Shown here: positions 8,627 through 18,137 of the stretch, in pieces
How positions within the stretch are numbered: position 1 is the first letter of the stretch
How the letters are laid out: every line of letters begins with the position of its first letter
Source: an uncultured Oscillibacter sp.
GTDB lineage: Bacteria > Bacillota > Clostridia > Oscillospirales > Oscillospiraceae
Assembly: GCA_910585245.1 (NCBI GenBank)
Contig: CAJUCO010000004.1
Coordinates: 3,145 to 67,144 of the forward strand
Length of the DNA: 64,000 nucleotides
Direction: 5' to 3'
The notes under the pieces: generated by a model
Seen by the model: the letters and a program-made list of their open reading frames with translations, nothing else
Told to the model about the DNA's origin: nothing
The model's database searches: none
Made by a program: the position numbers and the translations under genes

Positions 8627-8639
8627 GGCGTAGAGTAAA

Positions 8640-8671
8640 CGGCGGCGGAAGCGCATTGCTTCCGCCGCCGT
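8640..8671. terminator. Hairpin between converging genes
   Basis: A perfect stem of about 13 bp (CGGCGGCGGAAGC / GCTTCCGCCGCCG) with a GCATT loop lies just after the Sel1 gene. It lacks a T-run, so its terminator role is uncertain. Confidence 0.55.
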
Positions 8672-8689
8672 GTCGCGTTCAGCTTGCCG

Positions 8690-11026
8690 TCAGGAAAGTG
8701 GCGGCGTCCACCAGCTTTGCTGGTAGAGGTCCGTAAACCGATAGGTGGCCCGAACCTCGCCCTCTAGGGGCACGTCGGAGATGGTCAGGCCCTCCTGGGG
8801 CACGCGCAAGAGATCCCCCAGAAGATAGCTGTCCTGATAGGCGCCGTCGTAGCCGTAATAGTCGCAGAGAAATTCCAGGGTGTCTCCCTCCTGGAGGATG
8901 GAATCGCTTTTGGCCACCGTCTCGGTTATCTCCTGGCCGTACACGGTTCGGACGCCGGAGACGTAGCCGTATGGGTTCTCATCGTCAAAGACCAGCAACA
9001 GTTCCGCCCGGTGGCCGTTGTGGAGCACGGGGACATAGCCGGTGATGGTGTAGTGCTCCCCCTCGTCCACCGTGCTCTCGTGGTAGTAGGCCACCACTTG
9101 ACCGTTGATAGCCAGCCAGGTTTTCTCCACATCTCCCAGCAGGTTTCCCGCCTCGTCGAAATCGAACACATTGTCCAGCCCCAGGTCGATGAAGCCCTCG
9201 CCGTCGTCGTAGAAGAGGTTCAGGTCCAGAGCGTGAACCAGCTTCCACTGGTCCTCGCTGAGGTGGAGAACCGGGACTCCGGTCTCCCCGCCGGTCCAGA
9301 TCAGATCCTCTCCGGCAAAGCGGTGGTCCGCTATGTACTGGGCGGTGCTGTTCAAATCCAGGGAACGGTCGGTGAAAAAGCCGCTGCCCAGGGCCGCCTG
9401 AAGAAGCGTGGAGATGGCGTCCGCGCCGTTGCCGCTGCCGCCGGAGAGGCCCATCAGCGCCTCCAGAGGGGAGCCGCTGCCGCCGGAACCCACCTGACCC
9501 ACCTGCTGGATGGCGGCGAAGTCCCGGATGCACTGGCTGTAGCTGTCGTCCAGACCGATGGCCCGGTAAGTGGACACAGCCTGGTTCACATTGGAGGATT
9601 TGCGGTAGGGGAAATAGATGGAGATGCCATAGGCGTTGGTCATATTGGAGGATGTGCGGTTGTATTTCACCGCCTCCAGCAGGGCCTCTGCCAGGGTCTC
9701 GCCCTCTTCGGTGCCCAGGTTCTTCGCCAGGTGTACCAGGTCCACCTGGTCAATCTTGCTGGACTGAGCGAACTCTCTGGCCCCGTTTCGGGCGTTGGAG
9801 ACGGTTTGATACTCCTTGGCCTCGATCATCCGGGAGGTAGAGCGGGAGAAGTCCGCCAGAGCCTGGGGTAGGGTGGCCTCCAGCTCGCTGAGGTCGATGA
9901 CGGACAAGGTGGTCAGCTGCCCCCGGCACTTCTGGGCGCAGGTGTCCACAAAACTGTCCACGATTTGCCGTCCCAGTTCAATGGTGGGCATGGAGGGGTT
10001 TTTCCCCAGGGCGGTGAGCCAGTCGGTGTAATACCAGCCCACGCCGGGCTCCGTCTCCTCCGAGGCAATGAGATAGTCCGCGTGCTCCGTCAGCATCAGG
10101 GCGGTCTCCGCCGTGGCCATGAGGCAGGCGTCAAAGCCCACAAAGTCGAACTTCACCCCGGCGTCCCCCAGAGCCTGGTCCACGCCAAAAAGGCTCATGG
10201 AGCCGGTGGAGGCAAATTTCTCATCGTAGCCATAGCCGCTGACAGAGCCTCCGCCGTGGTCCCATAGAATGAGACCGTACCGGCTGGCGGGGAACTTCTG
10301 AGCGCACCAGCGGATATAGCCGTGCAGCGTGGAGGAGTCCGTCATGGACACAGCCCCCAGATTCTTTTCCAGACACGCCAGTTTTCCGTTTTTCACCTGC
10401 CAGATCTGATTGGTTTTGCTGCTGACCTGGTTGTTCCGCCAGCCGGAGCACCCGCCGGTGTAGACCAAGAGATTCACATTCTTCCCCAGGTCTGCTGCCA
10501 GCATCTCTTGAAGGTCGGCGGTGCCCATGCCGCTGCGGGACTCCAGGTCCGTGCCGCACATATAGACCATGAGGGTGACGGTGTCCCGGCCGTTTCCCAG
10601 GAGCTGGGTGTATTTTTCCCGGGCCTCCGGGGACACACTCTCATTGAGCCGCCCGGTGTTGGCGGGGGTCTCCCAGCCGCTGGAGACGCTGCCGCCTCCC
10701 AGGCTGCCGAACAGGGAGCCCAGGTCCACGCCGCCGGTCTGGCCGGAGGGACTGGTCTGGCTGACCGGTGCGCTTGAGCCTCCGCCGCCCTGACCGCCGC
10801 CCAGCACCGTCCCCAGGCCCCCGCCGCCGCCCAGCAGCAGCACCGCCAGGAGGAGTATGAGTTTCCATCCGCCGCCGGGGCGTTTTCCCCCGCCGCTTCG
10901 GGAGCCGCCGGGACTTTGCGCGCCTTGACCGCTGCCCACCGGGCCGGAACCGAGGCCCGACCCCTGCTTTTCCACGTTCTTTGCCGGGCCGGTGATGTGC
11001 TTTTCCCGGCCTCTTGGTCTATCCAT
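8690..11026 (-). CDS. Clostripain-family (C11) cysteine peptidase, membrane-anchored
   Basis: Secreted or surface-tethered protease of 778 residues. The N-terminus is basic and polar, then a transmembrane anchor (KLILLLAVLLLGGG, about residues 50-65), then Gly/Ser-rich low-complexity sequence. The C11 catalytic domain follows: VTLMVYMCGTDLES, the catalytic His near residue 257 in LILWDHGGG and the catalytic Cys near residue 301 in FDACLM. About 300 further residues form an uncharacterised C-terminal part. C11 enzymes cleave after Arg or Lys and are usually calcium-dependent. The ATG at 11026 (MDRPRGREKH) is preferred over the upstream ATG at 11146 because of AAAGGAAG before it and the lack of similarity upstream. 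Confidence 0.92.
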   Translation of the reverse strand: MDRPRGREKHITGPAKNVEKQGSGLGSGPVGSGQGAQSPGGSRSGGGKRPGGGWKLILLLAVLLLGGGGGLGTVLGGGQGGGGSSAPVSQTSPSGQTGGVDLGSLFGSLGGGSVSSGWETPANTGRLNESVSPEAREKYTQLLGNGRDTVTLMVYMCGTDLESRSGMGTADLQEMLAADLGKNVNLLVYTGGCSGWRNNQVSSKTNQIWQVKNGKLACLEKNLGAVSMTDSSTLHGYIRWCAQKFPASRYGLILWDHGGGSVSGYGYDEKFASTGSMSLFGVDQALGDAGVKFDFVGFDACLMATAETALMLTEHADYLIASEETEPGVGWYYTDWLTALGKNPSMPTIELGRQIVDSFVDTCAQKCRGQLTTLSVIDLSELEATLPQALADFSRSTSRMIEAKEYQTVSNARNGAREFAQSSKIDQVDLVHLAKNLGTEEGETLAEALLEAVKYNRTSSNMTNAYGISIYFPYRKSSNVNQAVSTYRAIGLDDSYSQCIRDFAAIQQVGQVGSGGSGSPLEALMGLSGGSGNGADAISTLLQAALGSGFFTDRSLDLNSTAQYIADHRFAGEDLIWTGGETGVPVLHLSEDQWKLVHALDLNLFYDDGEGFIDLGLDNVFDFDEAGNLLGDVEKTWLAINGQVVAYYHESTVDEGEHYTITGYVPVLHNGHRAELLLVFDDENPYGYVSGVRTVYGQEITETVAKSDSILQEGDTLEFLCDYYGYDGAYQDSYLLGDLLRVPQEGLTISDVPLEGEVRATYRFTDLYQQSWWTPPLS

Positions 11027-11256
11027 GAAGAACCACTTCCTTTTCCGTCGGTTTTCCGGCCTGGGGCCGGAAGCGATTGGCGCCGTCAGTGAACTTGAAG
11101 AGGGGCATTTGCCGGGTTTGAACCGGCAAAGCTCCGGCCGCCCCACAGAAAGGGCGTGTGTTCACTGGGCGATGGCGTCCTTATTATACAAAAAGACGGG
11201 AGGAAAAACAATCCTGAAATTTTGATCTGTTTGTCTTGGCTTCCCTGGGATTCTGT

Positions 11257-11458
11257 GATATAGTCAACGCAGTTGAAAAGCGCCATGGCGCTTTGGAACC
11301 AGCGGACCCAGGTCCGCTGGTTCCCCGACGTGCCGGAGGTGTACGCGTTTTTTGTGAAGTCTGGGGTAGCCCTTAACCCAAAAAGGTTGTGTGCGCAGTC
11401 TGCCGCAGCGCGGCTGAGGAGAGAATCCATACTTTTCAACTGCGGTGACGATGTAATC
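11257..11458. mobile_element. MITE-like inverted-repeat element, copy A
   Basis: A 202-bp non-coding element with imperfect terminal inverted repeats. The left end is GATATAGTCAACGCAGTTG followed by AAAAG. The right end, read in reverse, is GATTACATCGTCACCGCAGT followed by TGAAAAG. Next to the left end are a short palindrome (CGCCATGGCG) and a perfect hairpin (GGAACCAGCGGACC / GGTCCGCTGGTTCC). No transposase ORF is inside. It lies between the divergent C11 peptidase and AraC genes and relates to copy B at 46031, which is in the opposite orientation. Confidence 0.82.
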
Positions 11459-11490
11459 AATGCCGGCGGATTTCACCGGCATGAAAGGAT

Positions 11491-12375
11491 GTGGACGTGG
11501 TGGAGGATTACTCCTTTTCCGTCTTTCCCAACGAGAATTTTTTGGATCTTCGGCTTTACCAGTACGGCTGGGAGCGGTGTGCGCCGCTGCACTCCTTTGG
11601 CCCCTTTGTCCGCAATCACTATCTGTTCCATTATGTCATCTGCGGTCACGGGCACCTGGACAGTACCGACGCGGAGGGTGTGCGGCGGGATTATGACTTG
11701 GGGCCGGACCAGGGATTTTTGATCTGCCCCGGCCAGATCAGCACCTATGTGGCCGACCGGGACCAGCCCTGGAAGTATGTCTGGCTGGAGTTTGACGGTC
11801 TTCGGGTTTCGGAGTTTGTGGAGAGCGCGGGACTGGACTTGAATCAGGCGGTCTACCGCCCCCAGAGTTCCTCCCAGGGCCAGAGAGTCCGGGATATCAT
11901 GCTCCACATGGCCGAGAATTCCGACGCCACTCCGCTCCACTTGACGGGGATGCTGTTTTTGTTTTTGGATCTATTGATCCAGACCTCCTCCACCCGTCGG
12001 GCGCTCCACGGCGTTCAGCTCAAAGACTTTTACATTCAGGAGGCTATCAATTACATGGAGCGCAACTACCAGCGGGAGCTCAGCGTAGAGGAGCTGGCGG
12101 ATGTGTGCAAGCTGAACCGGAGCTATTTCAGCAAGCTCTTTAAAGACAGCATGGGGTGCCCGCCTCAAGAGTTTTTGATTCGCCTCCGGCTGGCCCACGC
12201 CGCCGATCTGATGAAGGGAACCCGGCGTACCATCGGCGACATTGCCATGCGCTGCGGCTATCCCAATCAGCTCCACTTTTCACGGGCCTTTAAAAAGCGC
12301 TATGGCGTGTCCCCCAGGGAGTGGCGGCAGCAAAACCAGATTCACCAGACGCGAAGGGACGAAGGTTCTTTGTAA
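11491..12375 (+). CDS. AraC-family transcriptional regulator
   Basis: Regulator of about 294 residues. The N-terminal half is a cupin-type AraC ligand-binding domain (HYLFHYVICGHGHLD, LICPGQISTYVADR). The C-terminal 100 residues contain the two helix-turn-helix motifs (LSVEELADVCKLNRSYFSKL and TIGDIAMRCGYPNQLHFSRAF KKRYGVSPREWR). The start is uncertain: GTG at 11491 has AAAGGA almost abutting it, while GTG at 11497 gives better spacing. It is divergent from the C11 peptidase and converges on the alpha-galactosidase. Its likely role is sugar-responsive activation of that locus, by inference from position. Confidence 0.9.
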   Translation: MDVVEDYSFSVFPNENFLDLRLYQYGWERCAPLHSFGPFVRNHYLFHYVICGHGHLDSTDAEGVRRDYDLGPDQGFLICPGQISTYVADRDQPWKYVWLEFDGLRVSEFVESAGLDLNQAVYRPQSSSQGQRVRDIMLHMAENSDATPLHLTGMLFLFLDLLIQTSSTRRALHGVQLKDFYIQEAINYMERNYQRELSVEELADVCKLNRSYFSKLFKDSMGCPPQEFLIRLRLAHAADLMKGTRRTIGDIAMRCGYPNQLHFSRAFKKRYGVSPREWRQQNQIHQTRRDEGSL

Positions 12376-12512
12376 CAGGCCGCCCTTTTTCGAAAGCTGT
12401 GGCGCGGGAAATCCCGGAAGGGATTTCCCGCGCGTACTTGGCTCCTCAAAAGCTGACCGCTTATTGTCCTCTTTTAATCGCCCGGGCGGCCGCTTGGGCG
12501 GTCTTTTTTTGT

Positions 12513-14678
12513 CTACAGCGCCGAGAGATAGAACTGCCAGGACTGAAAATCCCCCCAGGGCATGGGCAGGGGCCAACCCGCCTCCATCAGCGCGGCGCCC
12601 GGATAGTCCCCCTGGCCGTCAACCTGATAGCGAAAGGAGGGTTCCAGACCTTTTAGCCGCAGGTTCAAAAGAGGCGGCCCTCCCTGGGCCGGTCCGGACA
12701 CCACAAAGACCAGGGCCTCCCGTTTGTCGGGGGAGACCTGCTCCCAGGCGGTGTAGGGCCCGTTTTGGAAGGGATCGCTGAGGCGGTAATAGTCCCCCTG
12801 GTGGATGAGCGCCTGATGCTTTTTGAAAAAGGCGATCTGGCGGCGAATGACCTCCCGCTCCTCCGGCGTAATCCGGGACGGGTCCATCTCATAGCCAAAA
12901 GTGCCGTGCATGGCCACGACCCCGCGGGTCTCCATGGAGACGGACCGGCCCGTTTGGGCGTTGGGAATGGCGGAGACATGAGCCCCCATGGTGCAAACAG
13001 GGTAACAGAACGAGGTGCCGTATTGAATCCGGAGCCGGTCGATGGCGTCGGTGTTGTCGCTGCACCAGATCTGGGGAGTGTAATAGAGCATTCCGGCGTC
13101 AAAGCGCCCGCCGCCGCCGCTGCATCCCTCTATAAGAAGATGGGGAAAGTCCCGGCGCATCCGCTCCAGCATATCGTACACCCCCAGGATGTAACGGTGG
13201 AAGACCTCCCCCTGCCGCTCCGGCGGCAGGGCGGCGGACCAGACGGCGGCAAGGCTCCGGTTCACGTCCCACTTGACATAGGAGATCTCCGCGCTGGAGA
13301 GAACGGCTTTCAAAGCGCCATAGATATGGTCCCGGACATCCCGGCGGGTAAAGTCCAAAACCAGCTGCTGGCGGCTGCGAACCATTCGGCCGGGGGCCTG
13401 GAGGACCCAGTCCGGGTGGGCCCGATAGAGTTCGCTGTCCTCATTGACCATCTCCGGTTCCACCCAGAGGCCAAAATCCATGCCCAGGGCTTTGATCCGG
13501 GGGACCAGAGCCTCCAGACCGCCGGGGAGCTTGTCCCGGTTGACGGTCCAGTCTCCCAGACCCGCCCGGTCGCTGTCCCGGGCGCCAAACCAGCCGTCGT
13601 CCATGACGAACAGTCCCACGCCCATGGGGGCGGCGCTTTTGGCGATGGCCACAAGACGCTCCGCGTCAAAGGAGAACTCCGTGGACTCCCAGTTGTTGAT
13701 GAGAACGGGCCGCTCTCCCCAGGGGTCCCGGAGCAACCGCTCCCGGAAGCAACGGTGAAGCCGGTGAGTCAGTGGTGTGAAGCCCTGGCCGGAGCAGCAA
13801 AGGGCCGCCTCGGGAGTGGTGAAGGCTTCGCCGGGACCCAGGGTCCAGCAGAAGTTCCAGGGGTGAATGCCCAAGGTGAGGCGGACAGTTTCAAATTGGG
13901 ACCGCTCCGCCGCCGCCTGGAAGTTTCCGCTGTAAAGAAGGCAGGCGGCAAAGCAGAGGCCGTGGTCCTCTCCGGCGCTGTGGTCGCAGAGGATGACGAA
14001 GGGATTGTGCTGGTGGCTGGAGCCCCCCCGGACGCTGTCCGCGCTCCGGACGCCGGGGAGCAGAGGCCCCCGGTTGGGGCAGCGCTCCAAAACGTGTTTG
14101 CCGTCGAAGGTAATGAGGTCCAGGTTTCCCCGCTGGAAGTCCAGACAAAGGGAGGCGGCCTGCCGGATCTTGACGGCGCTTGTCCCCCGGTTGATGACCC
14201 GGACAGCCCGGGTGATGAGGTCATAGTCCTCCAAAACGCCGTAGAGAAGTTCCACCTCCACCCCGGCGGCGGCGTCCTCCAGGACGACGGTCAGGGTTTC
14301 GTCCTCCTCTCCCCGGAAGGCGGGGAGCCCCTCTAAAGCGTATTTTCCCCGCTCCACCCGGAAGGACTTGAACCGCAGGTCCGCCCCGCGGCTGCCGTTG
14401 GGTAGCTCCAGATCCAGGGAGGGGAGACGGAAATCCCCTGTGCCGCAGCCGGAATATTCCTGGGGGAGCACGTCCAAAGAGAAGGTCCGGTCCTCTCCCG
14501 CCTCCTCCGGGACGGGGGAGAAGCCCCGGTCCACGTAGCGAATGGTGTATGACAGGTCGCAGCCCTCTACTCTGGGACCGTAATAGGTGTGAAGCAGTAC
14601 ACCGTGGGCGTCTGCCTTCATCTGGTAAGTGGTGTGGTTTGTGTGCAGGGTGAAAAGCCCCTTGTGGCAAAGTATCAT
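12513..14678 (-). CDS. Alpha-galactosidase, GH36
   Basis: Cytoplasmic glycoside hydrolase of 721 residues, normal for GH36. It releases terminal alpha-1,6-galactose from melibiose, raffinose and stachyose. Motifs: WEPEMVNEDSELYRAHPDWV, the catalytic nucleophile Asp near residue 471 in YVKWDVNRSL, the Cys/Gly loop EGCSGGGGRFD, and the acid/base Asp near residue 541 in WCSDNTDAIDR. The spacing of about 70 between the two Asp residues fits characterised family members. There is no signal peptide. It is the last gene of the leftward operon (binding protein, two permeases, enzyme), so the substrate is imported whole and cleaved inside. Gene symbols galA, melA and rafA are all used for this family. 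Confidence 0.95.
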   Translation of the reverse strand: MILCHKGLFTLHTNHTTYQMKADAHGVLLHTYYGPRVEGCDLSYTIRYVDRGFSPVPEEAGEDRTFSLDVLPQEYSGCGTGDFRLPSLDLELPNGSRGADLRFKSFRVERGKYALEGLPAFRGEEDETLTVVLEDAAAGVEVELLYGVLEDYDLITRAVRVINRGTSAVKIRQAASLCLDFQRGNLDLITFDGKHVLERCPNRGPLLPGVRSADSVRGGSSHQHNPFVILCDHSAGEDHGLCFAACLLYSGNFQAAAERSQFETVRLTLGIHPWNFCWTLGPGEAFTTPEAALCCSGQGFTPLTHRLHRCFRERLLRDPWGERPVLINNWESTEFSFDAERLVAIAKSAAPMGVGLFVMDDGWFGARDSDRAGLGDWTVNRDKLPGGLEALVPRIKALGMDFGLWVEPEMVNEDSELYRAHPDWVLQAPGRMVRSRQQLVLDFTRRDVRDHIYGALKAVLSSAEISYVKWDVNRSLAAVWSAALPPERQGEVFHRYILGVYDMLERMRRDFPHLLIEGCSGGGGRFDAGMLYYTPQIWCSDNTDAIDRLRIQYGTSFCYPVCTMGAHVSAIPNAQTGRSVSMETRGVVAMHGTFGYEMDPSRITPEEREVIRRQIAFFKKHQALIHQGDYYRLSDPFQNGPYTAWEQVSPDKREALVFVVSGPAQGGPPLLNLRLKGLEPSFRYQVDGQGDYPGAALMEAGWPLPMPWGDFQSWQFYLSAL

Positions 14679-14711
14679 AAATGTGTCCTCATCGTGTCAT
14701 GGCTGAAAGGG

Positions 14712-14743
14712 ACAGCCCCGGCGAGGTAAATCGCCGGGGCTGT
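14712..14743 (-). terminator. Intercistronic hairpin before the alpha-galactosidase gene
   Basis: A perfect 13-bp GC-rich stem (ACAGCCCCGGCGA with TCGCCGGGGCTGT, 6-base loop) lies between the second permease and the enzyme. There is no strong T-run. It may stabilise the upstream transport mRNA or act as a partial terminator that lowers enzyme expression. Confidence 0.6.
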
Positions 14744-14805
14744 GTGGAAGAAAGGTGGATGGTGTATGAAGAGGGCGGTCCACCATGTGGCGCCTCTTTG
14801 AAACA

Positions 14806-15648
14806 TTACTTTCCGCCAGTGGAGGCAATGCCCTCGATAAACTGGCGCTGGAAGATCAGGTACAAAATCACCATGGGCAGCATGGCTAGCAGGGAGCCCG
14901 CCATCAGCACCGGGAAATTCGTGGTGAACTGGCCCCGCAAAGTGGCAAGGCCGGAAGAAAGGGTCATCATCTTCAAATCGGAGTTCACCACCAGCGGCCA
15001 CATCAGGTCGCTGTAGGCGAACACAGCGGTGAAGATGGTGAGGGCCGCCACGGAGGTGCCCGTCAGGGGGAACATGACCTTGGTAAAGGTCTGCCACTGG
15101 TTGCAGCCGTCCAGGTACGCGGCCTCGCCAATCTCATTGGGAATGCCCATATAAGTCTGGCGGAGGAAGAACACACCGAAGGCGCTGACCAGGCCCGGAA
15201 AGACCAGAGCGAAAATGGTGTTTGCCAGTCCCATGTGGGCCACCATCTGGTACTGGGGAATGATGAAGATTTGGCTGGGCAGGGACATCTGGACCAGCAC
15301 GATGCCAAAGAGGAAGTTCTTGCCCTTAAAGTTCAGCTTGGCGAAGGCATAGCCTGCCATGGAGCTGAACACGATGGCGCAGAGCACCCGGAAGAGAATC
15401 ATCAGCGCCGTGTTCCAATAGAGATTCAAAAAGGGCAGGCTGGCGATGGCGTCCTTGAAGTTGTCCAGAATCAGCTCCTTGGGGAAGATCGTAGGCGGAA
15501 TCGCCAGACTTTCTGGAATGGTCTTGGAGCTGGTGAGGATCATCCACACAAAGGGGAAGATCATGACGATGGAGCCCAGGATCAGCGCCGCGTAGGTCAG
15601 GAAGGTGGTGATCCGTTTGCTCCGGGTGAGAGAAGCGCTGCTTTTCAT
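14806..15648 (-). CDS. Sugar ABC transporter permease (MalG type)
   Basis: Integral membrane permease of 280 residues with six predicted helices. The cytoplasmic EAA loop reads EIGEAAYLDGCNQWQTFTKVMFPL, which docks onto the ATPase. It belongs to the carbohydrate uptake transporter-1 family. It lies 12 bases behind its MalF-type partner and upstream of the alpha-galactosidase, so the likely cargo is an alpha-galactoside. No ATPase gene is in this operon; the MsmK-type ATPase at 19170 could serve it. Confidence 0.93.
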   Translation of the reverse strand: MKSSASLTRSKRITTFLTYAALILGSIVMIFPFVWMILTSSKTIPESLAIPPTIFPKELILDNFKDAIASLPFLNLYWNTALMILFRVLCAIVFSSMAGYAFAKLNFKGKNFLFGIVLVQMSLPSQIFIIPQYQMVAHMGLANTIFALVFPGLVSAFGVFFLRQTYMGIPNEIGEAAYLDGCNQWQTFTKVMFPLTGTSVAALTIFTAVFAYSDLMWPLVVNSDLKMMTLSSGLATLRGQFTTNFPVLMAGSLLAMLPMVILYLIFQRQFIEGIASTGGK

Positions 15649-15660
15649 TTCGTCCCCTCC

Positions 15661-16554
15661 TTACACGTCGTAGTTGACCCACTTCTTCTGGCCCAGGAAC
15701 TGGATAACGGTCACTAGGCCGATGAGAAGCACGGTCCAGATCACGATGGCGCTGCCGCTGCCGCGGCTGCCCGCCACGAAGGACTCCCGGTAGAATAGAT
15801 ACATGAGACTTTGCACGCTGGTGACAGCGGGGTTTGTGTCCTCTACCATCATGTAGATCAGGTCGTACACCTTCACGGAGGCCATCAAACGCATGATCAT
15901 GACCACAAACAGCGTGGGAGAGACCATGGGCAGGGTGATATGGAAGAACTGGGTGACCTTGTTGGCTCCGTCGATGCTGGCGGCCTCGTAATAGGATTTG
16001 GAGATGTTCTGGAGGCCCGCCAGGAGAAGCACCGCGTCATAGCCGATGTTGCTCCAGATGGACACCAGGGCGCAGGCGATCATGACGACGCCGGGCTCTG
16101 TGATCCAGCCGATATGAGTTCCCAGAGCCTGGTTCAAGATGCCGTACTCGCCGTTGAAAATCCAGCGCCACACCATGGTGACGGCGGCGGGGGCGCAGAC
16201 CATGGGCAGGAAGAAGATGGTGCGGAAGGCGCCCTTGCCTTTGATCTTGGCGTTGAGCAGCATGGCCACCAGAAGGGACAAGAACAGGCCCAGGGGCACG
16301 GTGAGAATGCAGAAGTAAATGGTGTTCCAGGTGGCCCGCCAAAATTCCGGGCGCTGGAAGATGTCAACGTAGTTCTGAAGGCCGACAAACTTATAGTTGC
16401 CAAAGCCCAGATGCTCGCAGAAGCTGGTGTACAGCGTCTGGACGAAGGGCCACAGATTCAGCGCCACCAGGCCCAGGATGGTGGGGGCCACCATGATATA
16501 GGCCCAGTTCTGTTCCCGCTTGGCCGCGGCGGACAGTTTCAATCCCTTGTTCAC
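15661..16554 (-). CDS. Sugar ABC transporter permease (MalF/UgpA type)
   Basis: Permease of 297 residues, six transmembrane helices, EAA loop SYYEAASIDGANKVTQFFHITLPMV. I place the start at GTG 16554 (MNKGLKLSAAAKREQN), with GGGAGGGG five bases upstream. The in-frame GTG at 16572 overlaps the previous stop and would put that site inside the gene. It pairs with the MalG-type permease to form the channel of a CUT1 importer. Confidence 0.92.
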   Translation of the reverse strand: MNKGLKLSAAAKREQNWAYIMVAPTILGLVALNLWPFVQTLYTSFCEHLGFGNYKFVGLQNYVDIFQRPEFWRATWNTIYFCILTVPLGLFLSLLVAMLLNAKIKGKGAFRTIFFLPMVCAPAAVTMVWRWIFNGEYGILNQALGTHIGWITEPGVVMIACALVSIWSNIGYDAVLLLAGLQNISKSYYEAASIDGANKVTQFFHITLPMVSPTLFVVMIMRLMASVKVYDLIYMMVEDTNPAVTSVQSLMYLFYRESFVAGSRGSGSAIVIWTVLLIGLVTVIQFLGQKKWVNYDV

Positions 16555-16568
16555 GGATACCCCTCCCT

Positions 16569-17867
16569 TCACTCGTCCGCCAGTTTCTTGGCGGTTTCGG
16601 CGTTGATGATGCTTTGGATGTTGTCCATGCCGGTTTCAAAGCTCTGTTGTCCGTTGTAGACCTTGTTCAGCTCATCCAGCACGGGAGCTTTCCATTTGGG
16701 CCGGGCGGAGTTGTTGACGCTTTGCACGCCATAGGCAAACTGGTCGTTTAAGACTTGAAGGTCCAGGTCGTAGCCCGCGTTGGTGAAGGCGTCGAAGTAG
16801 GGCTGTTCCGTGCCGTCATAGGCGGAGATGGCCGCGCCGTAGCCACTGGCGATCTTCTGAGCTTCTTCCGTGCCAAAGAACTTGATCACGTCCAGAGCGA
16901 TGTCCCGGGTTTTGCCATGGGCGGAGGTGGAATAGCAAAGGCCGTTGGAAATGGTGGCCCGGCCGTCGCCGGAGGTGGGGTCCGGGCACATGGGCAGGGG
17001 CGCGATGTCCCATTTGCCCTGCATATTGGGGAAGCTGGTCATGTCGTTCCAGAGGTTCCAGTTGCCCTCCAGGAACATGGCGCCCATCTCGGAGAAGAAG
17101 GCCGTTTGAGGCGTGGTTTCGGCAAAGTATGTCTGATCCGGGCACCAGTCGGTTTTTTGGAGGTTGATGTAAAAGTCCATGGCCTTCCGGGTGCCCTCCT
17201 GGTCAAACCCGCCTTGGGTTTTGTCTTCCGTGAGGATACATCCGCCGGCCTGATAGACGAAGTTCCAATAGCCCATCTGATCGTCGTTATAGGCCATGAA
17301 GCCGTATTTTCCCGTGGCATCGTGGATTCTTTCAGAGGCCTCGACCATGTCGTCCCAGGTCCAGTTTTCGTCGGGGTAGGGGATCTGGGCGGCGTCGAAC
17401 ATCTCTTTGTTATAGCACAGGACCACGTTGTCTTTGTCCTTGGGTACGCCGTAGAGTTTCCCGTCAAAGCCCTGGGCGTTGCCGATGGAAATTTCGGAGA
17501 AGTGCTTTTCGTAATACTGGGGGTCCACGTCGTCATAGAGGTTTGTCACGTCCGCCAGCATCCCAAACTCCGTGTAGTACAGAATTTGATTTGTGTGCAT
17601 CCAGAAGATATCCGGCATGGTGTTGGATTCGGCGGCGGCCTCCAACTTGGTCCAGTATTCGTTCCAGCTGGTGACCTGAACCTCAATGACCACGTCAGGG
17701 TTTTGGGCGGTGTAGGCCTGACAGATGGCCTCCATGCTGTCCCTCTGGTAGACGTCCCAGATCTGGAAAGTGAGGTGGGTCTTGCCGTCGGCTGCGCCGC
17801 AGCCGCAAAGTCCCAGCAACAGCGTGAGGGCCAGCGCAACGGCGGTGGCGCGGGGAATTTTTTTCAT
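16569..17867 (-). CDS. Sugar-binding lipoprotein of ABC transporter
   Basis: Extracellular solute-binding protein, family 1, 432 residues. The signal peptide ends in a lipobox (LCGC, lipidated Cys near residue 23). The mature part has the usual family features: HLTFQIWDVYQRDSMEAICQ at the start, MPDIFWMHTNQ, the YGVPKDKDN segment, and FFSEMGAMFLEGNW. The ATG at 17867 follows GAGGAGTGGAGTT; an ATG at 17888 is in frame but has no site. It is the first gene of the transport and alpha-galactosidase operon. Confidence 0.94.
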   Translation of the reverse strand: MKKIPRATAVALALTLLLGLCGCGAADGKTHLTFQIWDVYQRDSMEAICQAYTAQNPDVVIEVQVTSWNEYWTKLEAAAESNTMPDIFWMHTNQILYYTEFGMLADVTNLYDDVDPQYYEKHFSEISIGNAQGFDGKLYGVPKDKDNVVLCYNKEMFDAAQIPYPDENWTWDDMVEASERIHDATGKYGFMAYNDDQMGYWNFVYQAGGCILTEDKTQGGFDQEGTRKAMDFYINLQKTDWCPDQTYFAETTPQTAFFSEMGAMFLEGNWNLWNDMTSFPNMQGKWDIAPLPMCPDPTSGDGRATISNGLCYSTSAHGKTRDIALDVIKFFGTEEAQKIASGYGAAISAYDGTEQPYFDAFTNAGYDLDLQVLNDQFAYGVQSVNNSARPKWKAPVLDELNKVYNGQQSFETGMDNIQSIINAETAKKLADE

Positions 17868-17917
17868 AACTCCACTCCTCTGCTTCATATTCGGTTATGG
17901 CCGTTCAAACTACTGAA

Positions 17918-17946
17918 ATCATAATACTACCCCAGGGAGCTGTAAA
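17918..17946 (-). promoter_or_regulatory. Sigma-A promoter of the alpha-galactoside operon
   Basis: On the minus strand TTTACA, 17-base spacer, TATGAT, each 5 of 6, about 50 bases before the binding-protein start. The flanking AT-rich sequence up to 17990 could hold AraC-type operators, but I cannot delimit one. Confidence 0.75.
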
Positions 17947-18088
17947 TGGACTGGATTTCATAAAATATACCCGTATGTTAGAAAATACCTTTTAGATGAA
18001 AGTGAGGCAACATATGGGTATATTTTTTGAAAAATTCATTAGTTTTTGCCAGATATGCTGTTTTTCATTTGTGCAAAACGGAAATAAT

Positions 18089-18114
18089 AAAACAAAAGCC
18101 CCCGAAGGGGGCTT
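18089..18114 (-). terminator. Rho-independent terminator of AraC gene
   Basis: 8-bp stem AAGCCCCC / GGGGGCTT with a TTC loop, followed on the minus strand by TTGTTTT. Confidence 0.85.
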
Positions 18115-18137
18115 CTGTCCGGCTCCAGTTTCTGGCA

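Noticed and set aside
9011..9871. Long plus-strand ORF inside the C11 peptidase
   Set aside because: Shadow of the peptidase gene; no ribosome site and low-complexity translation. The antisense gene has all catalytic motifs.
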